23,591 nt of DNA from JBCBEX01 sp038528235 (GTDB lineage: Bacteria; Bacteroidota; Rhodothermia; Rhodothermales; Rubricoccaceae). A model generated the notes under the pieces. The model saw only the letters and a program-made list of their open reading frames with translations, did no database searches and had not been told where the DNA came from. The translations under genes and the position numbers were made by a program. Position 1 is the first letter of the stretch, and the number at the start of each line of letters is the position of its first letter. Of the stretch, positions 1-7,433 are shown piece after piece. The DNA is taken from positions 1 through 23,591 of the forward strand of contig JBCBEX010000069.1 in NCBI GenBank assembly GCA_038528235.1, in the 5' to 3' direction.

Positions 1-708
1 CACGACAGTGCCAGCGGAGTCGATGCGCACCGGCTCCCCTCCTACCCCCTCGAACGCTCCCACCGACACCCCGTCCCCCGCGTAGAACGCGCCCGCCGGC
101 ACGTACACCATCTCCAGGCCCAGCACCCGCACCTCCGCACCCGCCGCGGCGCCGTCGGCCCCCGCCGCCCAGCGCAGACGAGCCGTCCATCGGTTGGGGC
201 CGGGCGAGCTCGCCGCGGCGCGGTGGAGCCAGAGCCCGGTGCTGTCCGGCGCCCAGGTCCACGCCCCGGCAGGCGTGGGGGCGGCCCCGGCCTGGGGGCT
301 CAGGGCGTGGCCCTGGGGCGCGAGCGAGGCGTGCTTCCAGCGTCCGTCGGGGGCGCGGAACTTGACGAAGGTCCAGGCGGCGTCCCAGTTGTGGGGGTTG
401 CGCCAGGAGCCGTCCCACTGGACGTCGACGAGGAGGTCGACGAGGCCGGGTCCGGCGGGCACTTGGCGGACGGCCCCATACTCCAGTGCATTCGTGCGGG
501 CTGTAGGGAGCAGCAACTCGTCGTGCACAAACCTGGATGGGACCACTTCTGTAGCCTGTACAGCAGCCGTCGTCTTTGTTGCATCGACAGCGTCGTCGCT
601 ACACCCGGGCAGCGACCATCCTGCGACGAGTGTCACTGCAGCCATGCCGGCTACAGCTAGACGTCGCAAGACCGCAGTGATCCAATACCGAGCGCGCTCT
701 GGTTGCAT
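1..708 (-). CDS. SUMF1/formylglycine-generating-enzyme-like lipoprotein, N-terminal part (truncated by window edge)
   Basis: The frame is open from an ATG at 708 to base 1, giving 236 codons with no stop; the C-terminal part lies outside. The N terminus has arginines, a hydrophobic stretch (about residues 17-34) and a lipobox ending LPGC near residue 36, so it is probably a lipoprotein. Next comes a beta-rich domain with 'VQWDGSWRNPHNWDAAW' and 'FVKFRAPDGRWKHASL' (about residues 94-125). Then comes 'GLEMVYVPAGAFYAGD', which matches the usual opening of SUMF1/EgtB/PvdO-type domains ('EMVYVPAGxFxMGD'). The catalytic part of such a domain is not in the window, so no reaction is assigned. The start lies one base after the stop of the upstream gene, so the two are probably cotranscribed. 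Base composition changes sharply near 470: the signal region is ordinary, and the rest is extremely GC-rich, as in members of multicopy families. Confidence 0.75.
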   Translation of the reverse strand, partial: MQPERARYWITAVLRRLAVAGMAAVTLVAGWSLPGCSDDAVDATKTTAAVQATEVVPSRFVHDELLLPTARTNALEYGAVRQVPAGPGLVDLLVDVQWDGSWRNPHNWDAAWTFVKFRAPDGRWKHASLAPQGHALSPQAGAAPTPAGAWTWAPDSTGLWLHRAAASSPGPNRWTARLRWAAGADGAAAGAEVRVLGLEMVYVPAGAFYAGDGVSVGAFEGVGGEPVRIDSAGTVV

Positions 709-709
709 G

Positions 710-1060
710 TCACGAGAATTCTGGGAGGTCCAGAGCTTCATTTTCCACGACGAGCCGGCCTGTCCCTTCCAGGGATTCCAGATCTATGTCAGCGACACAG
801 CGCACCGGCACGTAGTTGAGACTCAGCGTTCCCTCAAGGTGCACCGTGCCCTGCCCCTTCGCGAAGTCCGCGTTTCCGGTGTCTGTTCGGTCCATGTCGA
901 GCGCCACACCTAGCTCCGTTCCGCCTCGCGTTTCCGTGAAGCGGATGTGGACCAACTCCCTCTCAATGGCCTCCTGCAACTCTGCAGCCGTACGCTCCGG
1001 CCGAAGACTCGCTTCTACCGATTGACTTCCGGACGACAGCCTTTTAACAAGTGAGTCCAT
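710..1060 (-). CDS. hypothetical 116-residue protein, operon partner of the SUMF1-like gene
   Basis: I do not recognise this protein. It runs from an ATG at 1060 (a GTG one codon upstream, at 1063, is also possible) to a TGA at 710. It has no signal peptide or membrane segment. A short basic, serine-rich start (SLVKRLSSGSQ) is followed by a predicted helix ('TAAELQEAIERELVHIRF') and then alternating polar/hydrophobic stretches that look like beta strands ('GTVHLEGTLSLNYVPVRC', 'ADIDLESLEGTGRLVV'). It ends acidic. Only one base separates its stop from the next ATG (708), so it is almost certainly read in the same transcript as the SUMF1-like gene. The composition looks like real coding sequence. 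A role with the lipoprotein is suggested only by position. Confidence 0.6.
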   Translation of the reverse strand: MDSLVKRLSSGSQSVEASLRPERTAAELQEAIERELVHIRFTETRGGTELGVALDMDRTDTGNADFAKGQGTVHLEGTLSLNYVPVRCVADIDLESLEGTGRLVVENEALDLPEFS

Positions 1061-1681
1061 CACTTATACCGTTTGATGAGGTTGAGAAATGCCTGCTTGA
1101 CCTGACTCATCACTCAGAACCAAAGTTCATCGTGCAAATAGCCACAGAGCTACGAACAACATTCGTCGCCTATAGCATCCATACGTGTATTACGAGCCGA
1201 GTCAACCCGCCAGGTTTAATCGATGAATATCGATTCGATATCAGAATACGCTTCTACGATTATATATACAAGTATAGCTATTGTATTCCCTACTCTTTTG
1301 ACACAGGGAATCCCCTAGGACACATATAATACCCAGGCATTGATTACTGCTAACAATTGAACACGAACCACCTGTGACACCATCGAACAACTTTCATTTG
1401 TTTAACAAAGGCTTGCTTGACTCAAGCTCACATTAATCCACCATGATCATGTTCTAGCGTGCTACCGTTTCCCGCACGTCACACCGGCCCCCGAAAACCA
1501 CAATTCGGCAGCGCGCAGTGCAGCCCTACTATCCATCAAGACATCGACCGAACCCGTTCAAGGCTGCCACGGCGCAGCCTTGAGCAGAGATGTGTCCACG
1601 CCAGACTTACTACAGACCACGTGTCCACGAACGTGGCTCGACACCCTAAAAATGTATGGGCTGGACGAAGACGCTACTTAT
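1061..1681. other. gene-poor AT-rich stretch upstream of the iterons
   Basis: About 620 bases with no convincing gene. The short open frames here lack protein-like composition, and one runs on through the iteron array. Notable items are an AT-rich patch (about 1210-1290) with the imperfect palindrome GAATATCGATTCGATATC, and a TTGACA at 1298 with a TATAAT at 1325. Their 21-base spacing is too long for a standard promoter. The promoter of the leftward gene pair presumably lies just upstream of 1060, but I cannot point to it. Confidence 0.5.
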
Positions 1682-1963
1682 CGTGTCCTATAGTAAGTCC
1701 GCGTCAATCATCGCGGCTTTGTGGGCCTCATTGCACGTGTTCAGTAGTAAGCAGTGAAATCTCCTCTCTGCCTGGGGCCTACCCATCGTCATGCGCTGGT
1801 CCTGCGAAACGTCCAAATAAGCCAGTCACCGTGAGGCACGTGGCCTATAGTAAATCGCACGTGACCTAAAGTAAGCCTGGGTCGTGACTTGTGGTAAGGA
1901 TCCTCGTGACTTGTGGTAAGGATCCTCGTGACTTGTGGTAAGGATCCTCGTGACCTGTAGTAA
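1682..1963 (+). repeat. iteron array of the plasmid replication origin (8 copies)
   Basis: A 15-base core of consensus CGTGNCYTRTRGTAA occurs eight times, always in the same orientation, starting at 1682, 1736, 1839, 1860, 1883, 1905, 1927 and 1949. The last six are spaced 21-23 bases apart, about two helical turns. Copies 5-7 are identical over a 22-base unit that ends in GGATCC; the first two are more diverged and further apart. This is the classic layout of Rep-binding iterons. It sits directly upstream of a replication initiator gene in the same orientation, so it is very likely the origin and copy-number control region. A weaker look-alike (CGTGACCTGAGCTGA at 3761) follows the initiator gene. 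Confidence 0.92.
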
Positions 1964-2201
1964 TTCGTTTGAACGAAGACACTAACTGTATATACCTATT
2001 AAACTGACGATTATGCAGTCCAATTTTCTGCCTCACTCGACCCGTATACTCTATAGACTTTATAAACCTTACTACTACTGTGTATCGTGTCAATTTTCTT
2101 TTTCTGAATGCGTTATTGCTACATACTCCCCGATCTAACCAGCGTATTTTCTTTACCACTCTCCCTTCTCTACCTTCGGTTTCGCCGTCTGCAGGTAGCC
2201 G
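1964..2201 (+). promoter_or_regulatory. AT-rich region between iterons and initiator gene: probable unwinding element and rep promoter
   Basis: The 238 bases after the last iteron are clearly richer in A+T than their surroundings, with runs such as GTATATACCTATTAAAC, TATACTCTATAGACTTTATA and CAATTTTCTTTTTC. An AT-rich tract beside iterons usually serves as the DNA-unwinding element, and the initiator gene's promoter must also lie here. No single hexamer pair stands out. The base mix just before the ATG at 2202 is pyrimidine-rich with only a weak AGGTAG as a possible ribosome site. Confidence 0.55.
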
Positions 2202-3722
2202 ATGTCCCAGCCTTCTCTCTTTCAAGATCCTGAAACCACGCCGCGGTCTAACCCCGGGCCGTCCCAGCGCATAGATGCCCCTCGCACCGTGGACTCAGGG
2301 GACGCTGTCGCAGTCGCACCCTCAGCCAAAAGAGAGGCTCCGGATCCTTATGGTCGAGATGAACTCAATCTGATTGAGCTTGCGTTTACCACGCTTGGAC
2401 GTGCCCGCTCACGCAAGACGCTTAAAACAGAGTGGCGAGGCAAAGATCATAAAGGTCGTACCCGCAAGTTCTACAAAGTAGTGACTGGCTCAGATGAGTT
2501 TGGGCTGCCCGAGTATGCTTCTGAGGAGCTCCTCATCGCCTTTTTTCACAAGGCGTCAAGGGACGATTTCGAGGCACGCTCCATCACCGCTGTACCCTAC
2601 GAACTGCTGAAGCTCATGGGCTGGGGCACGGACGGCCGAGCCTATGGAAGACTGAAGCGTGCGCTCGATCAGCTAGCAGGGGTTTACATAACAACGAATG
2701 CGCTTTGGAACGCCGAAAAAGGCACTTACTCTAAGTCTGGATTTCACGTTTTAGATGACTATGAGTTTGTAGAAGATCCTAAGTCTGGTCATACTGCACT
2801 AACAGTAAATTGGAACGAAAAGCTATTCTCTATCTTTCGACAGTCTCGTTTTAAGCGTCTAGATACCCAGTTTTTTTACAACCTTCCTACTCCCGTTGCA
2901 AAGCGGTTATTCCGGTGGCTCGACAAGCACCTTCGCAAGACGGGGCACGCCGAAATCGATGTGATCCACCTAGCCCACGTGAAGCTGGAGATATCGCATT
3001 CGAAGCGCTACGTGTCGCAGGTGATGCAGGTGCTCCAGCCTGCATTGGACGCATTGACAGACCGCGGATATTGCACGTGGGCGTTGATGGATTCGCAAAC
3101 AGATTCTGGAAAGAAGCTCGTATTCGACCGCATTCGTGACAGCGCTCTCCCTCCGCCCGATCTGGGAGAAGAGCCCTCGCATGCTCTCTCACCGGCTCAG
3201 CGTGCCAGGCAGGATGCCCTTGTCGATCGCGGCGTCTCATCTGAGTCTGCACGTGACCTGGTGCTCAAACATTCGCTTGCAACGATCGACCGGCAACTCC
3301 AGCACTTCGACCACCTGGTCTCGGAGGATGCGGCACCTAAGTCTTCGGGCTGGCTTATTGCAGCCGTGGAGAAGAACTACGGCCTCCCCCCCACCCTCCT
3401 TGTAAAAGAGAAGCGAGCTCGTTCTTCTGCAGAAGAGCATCGCAGACAGGCAGAGGTTGCTGCAGACCGCGAGCGTCGTCAGGCTAAGGCGAGAACCGAC
3501 GCCGCGGCAGAACGGTCTGCCCGTAGCCAGGCGCTCGCTGAACTTCTGGGCACACAGTCGGCAGAGACGCTGGCCGCGCTTGAGGCCGCTGCGGTCGCCC
3601 GGCTCGATCCGATTAACCGCGCTCGCTATCGCGAGCAAGGACTGGATGCTTTGGGCGTGCGCGACCTCGTGGAGATTGAGGTCCTCGCGCTGCTTCGGGA
3701 GTGCCACCACACGCCTGAGTGA
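2202..3722 (+). CDS. repA: plasmid replication initiator protein (RepA, RPA-type winged-helix)
   Basis: A 506-residue protein that should bind the iterons just upstream and start plasmid replication. Residues 1-50 are polar and probably disordered. The core (about 50-300) matches the 'replication initiator protein A' pattern I know from plasmid initiators. It includes 'DELNLIELAFTTLGRAR', a winged-helix-like segment 'GWGTDGRAYGRLKRALDQL' (about 140-158), and 'FYNLPTPVAKRLFRWLDKHL' (about 225-244), followed by a second helix-rich segment ending 'ALDALTDRGYCTW'. Residues about 400-445 are rich in Arg, Glu and Ala and look like a coiled coil or charged helix. The ATG at 2202 is the first in-frame start after the AT-rich tract. 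The downstream iteron-like copy at 3756-3777 may be a further binding site. The family call is from motifs; whether Rep_3 or RPA is the better label needs a profile search. Confidence 0.88.
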   Translation: MSQPSLFQDPETTPRSNPGPSQRIDAPRTVDSGDAVAVAPSAKREAPDPYGRDELNLIELAFTTLGRARSRKTLKTEWRGKDHKGRTRKFYKVVTGSDEFGLPEYASEELLIAFFHKASRDDFEARSITAVPYELLKLMGWGTDGRAYGRLKRALDQLAGVYITTNALWNAEKGTYSKSGFHVLDDYEFVEDPKSGHTALTVNWNEKLFSIFRQSRFKRLDTQFFYNLPTPVAKRLFRWLDKHLRKTGHAEIDVIHLAHVKLEISHSKRYVSQVMQVLQPALDALTDRGYCTWALMDSQTDSGKKLVFDRIRDSALPPPDLGEEPSHALSPAQRARQDALVDRGVSSESARDLVLKHSLATIDRQLQHFDHLVSEDAAPKSSGWLIAAVEKNYGLPPTLLVKEKRARSSAEEHRRQAEVAADRERRQAKARTDAAAERSARSQALAELLGTQSAETLAALEAAAVARLDPINRARYREQGLDALGVRDLVEIEVLALLRECHHTPE

Positions 3723-3755
3723 TCGCTACGCTGATTGAGTAAGTCGTTCCGGCAC

Positions 3756-3843
3756 TGGGTCGTGACCTGAGCTGAGACGTCTCGGTCTCTGGGCCCCAAC
3801 GCTTTGAGCGTGAGAACGCCACTCGCTCGCCTTGTGGCCCAGA
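3756..3843. other. iteron-like copy and long-range hairpin after repA
   Basis: TGGGTCGTGACCTGAGCTGAGA (3756-3777) matches the TGGGTCGTGAC-type iteron at 1879-1900 in 17 of 22 positions. After it, TCTGGGCC (3788-3795) pairs exactly with GGCCCAGA (3836-3843), and between them ACGCT/AGCGT forms a small inner stem. There is no T-run, so a terminator role is uncertain. The structure could equally end repA transcription or be part of the origin. Confidence 0.35.
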
Positions 3844-3924
3844 CGCTACGCAACTCTGGGCTCAGGACGAGGCTCGATAAGGGTCAAGGATGCTCCCTCG
3901 TCTCCGATGTCGAACACTTGCGCG

Positions 3925-4336
3925 GTCGCTTTAGCGACTAGACACTAAGGTCACTAAAGCGTTTTAGCGACTGAGAGCTAAAACGCTTTAGTGCTACACT
4001 CGTTGGGGGTGTACCAGACTGGGTGCGAGTGGAACCGAAACCATCGAGCAGGGAGACGCTGTGGTCGTCTCTCGCTGGCGTACGTGCCAAGGCCTAGCAC
4101 GCATTGCAATCTGGGAGTACGCGTGTCTAGCGGCAGCCTGGTGCCCATCAGGGTAGGTATGGTGTGTCGAAGCGTGGAGGAAACGAGAGGGAAGGCGCGC
4201 AGGCTAGGCCAAGAGATCGTCTATACTCTTTTCAGTCACTAAAGCGACTTAGTGCGGTCTGGTAGCTATAGCGACTGGAATGATGTAGATTAATTAGTCG
4301 CTAAAGTGCTAAAGCGTTTGTTCAGTCGCTAAAGCA
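3925..4336. repeat. centromere-like repeat cluster (parS/parC candidate) upstream of parA
   Basis: A family of sites built on GTCRCTAAAGCG lies in two groups flanking about 230 bases. The left group holds the palindrome GTCGCTTTAGCGAC (3925-3938) and a perfect 17-base inverted repeat, CACTAAAGCGTTTTAGC (3952-3968) and its complement (3977-3993), with an 8-base spacer. The right group holds copies starting at 4235, 4297 and 4325, the first within CACTAA(6)TTAGTG. Such clusters directly before a small-ParA/RHH operon normally serve both as the centromere and as the operator that represses the par promoter. The 230 bases between the groups contain an open frame without protein-like character, so I leave it out. 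Confidence 0.75.
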
Positions 4337-4386
4337 CTAAGTCGCTTTTCCTGTGTCTCTTTAGTCTTTCTCCCATCTCGACTCCT

Positions 4387-5250
4387 GTGTACACTCTCGC
4401 GATCTTGAACCTCAAAGGCGGTGTCGGCAAGACCACGACCGCGGTCAACTTGGCCGCGGGCCTTCACCATGCTGGTCGGAGTACCCTTCTCGTCGACCTC
4501 GACACGCAGGGGTCGGCCTCAACCCAACTCGCAACGTCTGACGCAGACCCCTCGCTGGGCGACGTACTCCTTGGCGAGGCGCGAGTGGGCGATGCTGCGC
4601 TCCGCGTGCTCCCACGAAATCCTACCGATGACTCCAAGAGCGAGACTGGTGGGAGAGGGGAGGAGGGAGGTCGCCTCACCGGCAAGGGTCTTCCTGTAGA
4701 TGAGACCGACCAAGCTGCACCCTGCCTTGATCTGCTCCCTTCAGGCGGCGTTCGTCTCTCCATGGCGCGTACTCAACTGGCGGCACGCCATAGCAAGAAC
4801 CGCCTTCGAAAAGCCCTCTCCGATGCACGCTACGATGTCGCGGTCCTCGATGCTGCTCCCGGCCTGGATGCATTATGGCTCAACGCACTGTATGCTGCTG
4901 ACCTGGTCATATGCCCTGTAGAGCTGCAAATGGCGGCGATCGTTGGGCTTCGCGGTTTCCGCGACGTGCTAGCGTTCGCGAATGAAGAGGATGACCTACA
5001 TGTCCCCACGTTCTACCTTCCCACCAACGAAGATGGCAGAGTAGGGGAGAGCCGTGCATTGCGCGAAATGCTAGAGGAACAGTTCGGTACGTACCCCGAC
5101 GGTCAAGTCCTCCAACCAATCCGCTACTCAGCGGCTCTGAGTAAGGCTGTGGGTGCCCGCCAATCCATCTTTGAATACCGCCCGACAGATCGCGGCGCTC
5201 ACGACTATGCTACCCTAGCAAAGACACTCCTGGCGTACCTAGACGCCTGA
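4387..5250 (+). CDS. parA: ParA-family partition ATPase
   Basis: A 287-residue cytosolic ATPase of the MinD/ParA group, which separates plasmid copies at cell division by forming ATP-dependent patterns on the nucleoid. The deviant Walker A motif KGGVGKTT is at residues 10-17, the A' motif DLDTQGS at 37-43, and the Walker B region 'DVAVLDAAPGLDAL' at about 150-163. It lacks an N-terminal DNA-binding domain and starts right at the ATPase fold, as in type Ib partition systems. The start is a GTG at 4387, immediately before the first beta strand. Unusual is a polar, Gly/Glu-rich insert at about residues 78-110 between the fold's early strands. The RHH gene follows 61 bases later, and the centromere-like repeats precede it. 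Confidence 0.93.
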   Translation: MYTLAILNLKGGVGKTTTAVNLAAGLHHAGRSTLLVDLDTQGSASTQLATSDADPSLGDVLLGEARVGDAALRVLPRNPTDDSKSETGGRGEEGGRLTGKGLPVDETDQAAPCLDLLPSGGVRLSMARTQLAARHSKNRLRKALSDARYDVAVLDAAPGLDALWLNALYAADLVICPVELQMAAIVGLRGFRDVLAFANEEDDLHVPTFYLPTNEDGRVGESRALREMLEEQFGTYPDGQVLQPIRYSAALSKAVGARQSIFEYRPTDRGAHDYATLAKTLLAYLDA

Positions 5251-5311
5251 CGCTCTCGACACCGTGCCTAGACCTCGTTAACACGAACGTTACACACCAG
5301 ATACTACAGCC

Positions 5312-5737
5312 GTGGCAGACGACAAGAAGAAGCAGGCCATGTCGCTCCTGTTTGGCGACGTACCCCCGAAACCGCAGCGACCAGCGAAGCCGCAACGACC
5401 GGCGAGACGCGCGGTCGAGGAAGAACCCCAAGCTCCCACAGCGCTGGGGGCGCCAGCCATGCAAGCCTCTAAGCGCGAGGCTCCGGAAACCAGAGACTCT
5501 ACTTTGCTGCCGGAACGCAGTCAGCGGCCTCTCCAGACTGAAACGCCGGACCCGTATTACACGGGGCAAAGCCGATATCGGCGGCGGAGCGGGACGGAAG
5601 TAAAACACTCGATCTATCTTGACGAGGACGTGAGTCAAGCGCTGAAGCTGGCTGCCGCACTCGGAGATGACCCACGCGGCACATCAATGAGCGCGATTGT
5701 CAACAGCGCTCTCCGCGAGCTGGGCTACCGCAGGTGA
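5312..5737 (+). CDS. ribbon-helix-helix centromere-binding protein (ParB-type partner of ParA)
   Basis: A 141-residue DNA-binding protein. Residues 96-139 form a typical ribbon-helix-helix unit: strand 'EVKHSIYLDEDV', helix 'SQALKLAAAL', turn, then helix 'TSMSAIVNSALREL'. The rest is polar and low in complexity, with a tandem KPQRPA repeat (about residues 20-31) and many arginines, consistent with the mobile N-terminal tail that stimulates ParA in small RHH partners. A 'QAMSLLFGDV' motif near the start may be the ParA-contact helix. The start is the GTG at 5312; an internal ATG (5339) would remove part of this motif. Position after parA, with repeat sites upstream, identifies it as the likely centromere-binding and autorepressor component. 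The family is clear; the partner role is inferred. Confidence 0.82.
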   Translation: MADDKKKQAMSLLFGDVPPKPQRPAKPQRPARRAVEEEPQAPTALGAPAMQASKREAPETRDSTLLPERSQRPLQTETPDPYYTGQSRYRRRSGTEVKHSIYLDEDVSQALKLAAALGDDPRGTSMSAIVNSALRELGYRR

Positions 5738-5874
5738 GGAGAGGGGGGAGCCGAGGAACCGCGCGCACGATGCGAGACACGCGTAACATGCGAGCATTAA
5801 ACGTCAGGGTCGCCGCATGCGACATCGTCCGAAGGGCCAAAATCTCACAGGATCAGTAGCGACTAGGGTGGACC

Positions 5875-6606
5875 GTGCGTAGCTGGGAGAGACCACCTAG
5901 ACTAGTTGCCTACACGACGGAAGAGGTGCATGTGTGGCGCGTCACTCTGCAGCCAACACACCTTGACACAGATGCGCACTGGACCCTGCTGAGCGAGGAT
6001 GAACGAGAACGTGCCAACCGCTTTCACTTCGAGGCCGACCGTGTCCACTACGTCGCACGACGGGCCATTCTGCGACGCCTGTTGAGCCAATATTTACCGA
6101 TCTCACCTGGGGATATTCGTTTCGAATACGGTGAGCATGGCAAGCCCCATGTACTACATCAGGGGAAAGGCATGGGCTTCACGTTCAATGCCTCTCACTC
6201 CGATGAATGGATGTTGGTGGCCATCGGGTGTGGGACGCGGCTGGGGGTAGACGTAGAGAAGAAGCGCATAGATATCGATCACTCTGGAATCGTCTCGTAT
6301 TTCTCGAAGCTCGAACAGAGCGAGTGGCAGGCGCTAGCGGAGGCAGATCGACTTGACGCCTTTTACAGGTGCTGGACGCGCAAGGAGGCGTTCGTGAAAG
6401 CGCAGGGCACAGGTCTGGCCTTTGGTCTGAGCAATTTCGACGTTACGCTGCGGCCTACCGATCCGCCGGCAGTCCGACACGTGCGTAGCGCAGAGCCGAG
6501 AGGGTGGACCGTACATGACGTGGACCCGGGTGGCATGTACGCTGGAAGTGTAATCACCGAGCACTCACGTAGACTACGGACGTGGGACTGGCAGACACTG
6601 GAATAG
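5875..6606 (+). CDS. 4'-phosphopantetheinyl transferase, Sfp type
   Basis: This 243-residue enzyme transfers the phosphopantetheine arm of coenzyme A to the conserved serine of carrier domains. Motifs are in the usual order: 'GEHGKPHV' (about 86-93), 'FNASHSDEW' (104-112), 'GVDVEK' (124-129) and 'WTRKEAFVKAQGTGL' (167-181). The acidic residues D126, E128 and E171 match the Mg2+ ligands of Sfp. The length fits the family. The start is a GTG at 5875 preceded by AGGGTGG, one of the better ribosome sites here. It is monocistronic and about 17 kb from the NRPS carrier-domain gene, on the opposite strand, but it is the obvious candidate to activate that carrier protein. No regulator is visible. Confidence 0.93.
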   Translation: MRSWERPPRLVAYTTEEVHVWRVTLQPTHLDTDAHWTLLSEDERERANRFHFEADRVHYVARRAILRRLLSQYLPISPGDIRFEYGEHGKPHVLHQGKGMGFTFNASHSDEWMLVAIGCGTRLGVDVEKKRIDIDHSGIVSYFSKLEQSEWQALAEADRLDAFYRCWTRKEAFVKAQGTGLAFGLSNFDVTLRPTDPPAVRHVRSAEPRGWTVHDVDPGGMYAGSVITEHSRRLRTWDWQTLE

Positions 6607-7382
6607 CAGTGGCTTTGATGGTAGACGGTCTCGGATACCGCATAGCTACTTAATTGCTGTTATTGATAGTCTTTTGCTCTACAGTAGGACGCGCTCTAGA
6701 TCAGGACTGAAGACGGCGGGCACTCACGCGTCTTACCCCAAGAGCGAGCATGTATCATCGTCCGTCTGGAGAGTTGACGACAGAGCAAGTCCATGTGGGC
6801 GGTCCGTCGGTGAGGGAGAGGGCTCCCTCGTCGAGAGTACTCAGTGGTACCCGTACGGTGACTAGACCCAGGATATCTCAGCGTGTCCAGCGATCGCAGG
6901 GGCATGGTCAGCTTTAGCGAAAAGCGGGGATACGAGGCTGCCATGTCCGCTATCGACGGCTATGAACTACCCAGTCATGACCGTCGCTTCTAGCCGAGGG
7001 ACAGTAGGCAGGCAGGGAAGACACAATCAAATAAATCTGTTATTGCAAAGCGATCTGCATAACCCTCCGCGAAAAGGGCTCATTCCCCCATGTTTGCCCC
7101 TTGTTAGCAAGCTGGTGGGACAGGAGACTCCGTAGGGTAGGAGACACCTTAGTGATTGAGCTAAGGGAACCAGAGAAGAAGAGAAGCCACCAGGACCAAT
7201 CGTCGATGGGGGTTCTTGGTGCCGTCTGGTTCGCCATGACGGCAGACTTTCCAAGCAGGACTCGACGATTACGCGAAGCACTTGCCCCTACGGGTACGTG
7301 GGGGTAGAAGCTTTAATTCATAATACGTCATTTACAATAACAGAGATCACTCTACGGCGCTCCAGTTCGAGGGCTTCACGAG
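6607..7382. other. long gene-poor interval between PPTase and Fic gene
   Basis: About 780 bases with no gene I can support. Several short frames exist on both strands (for example around 7040-7237 minus and 7101-7307 plus), but they overlap each other, lack recognisable motifs and are bounded by stops. It may contain decayed coding sequence; I cannot identify a parent. I see no tRNA-like structure, insertion-sequence ends or CRISPR-type repeats. Confidence 0.45.
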
Positions 7383-7433
7383 ATAGAGCGCCTACTCTAT
7401 TTGGGTACAATCGGGTGTATTATTGGGTATGAT
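7383..7433 (+). promoter_or_regulatory. operator-like repeats overlapping the Fic gene start
   Basis: ATAGAG (7383-7388) and CTCTAT (7395-7400) form an inverted repeat with a 6-base spacer. They are followed by three direct copies of GGGTRYAWT-like sequence at 7403 (GGGTACAAT), 7413 (GGGTGTATT) and 7425 (GGGTATGAT), 10 and 12 bases apart, about one helical turn each. The third covers the ATG. Because the Fic protein carries a winged helix, autoregulation at these sites is plausible, but this is inference. Confidence 0.4.

Noticed and set aside
194..913. Plus-strand 239-codon open frame over the SUMF1-like gene
   Set aside because: It is a shadow frame in GC-rich sequence; the minus strand carries a signal peptide and clear family motifs.
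1072..1083. TTTGATGAGGTT shared with the minus strand at 19001-19012, both near gene starts
   Set aside because: A 12-base match is expected by chance dozens of times in a 23.6 kb window counting both strands, and the orientation relative to the genes differs.
1298..1330. TTGACA and TATAAT as a strong promoter
   Set aside because: The spacing is 21 bases, far from the usual 17, and no gene starts suitably downstream.
1459..1869. Plus-strand 136-codon open frame
   Set aside because: It runs through the iterons, has no motif, and its composition is not protein-like.
1882..1963. CRISPR-like array
   Set aside because: The repeats are head-to-tail at 22 bases with no unique spacers, and they sit before a rep gene; iterons explain them.
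3991..4242. 83-codon open frame between the two centromere groups
   Set aside because: It begins inside the inverted repeat and ends inside the right group, and has no recognisable feature.
6740..6800. Possible decayed PPTase copy ('LTTEQVHV' versus 'YTTEEVHV' of the PPTase)
   Set aside because: The likeness covers only a few residues and does not continue on either side.
7040..7307. Possible transposase remnant in the gap before the Fic gene
   Set aside because: Overlapping short frames on both strands show no catalytic motif, terminal repeats or target duplication.
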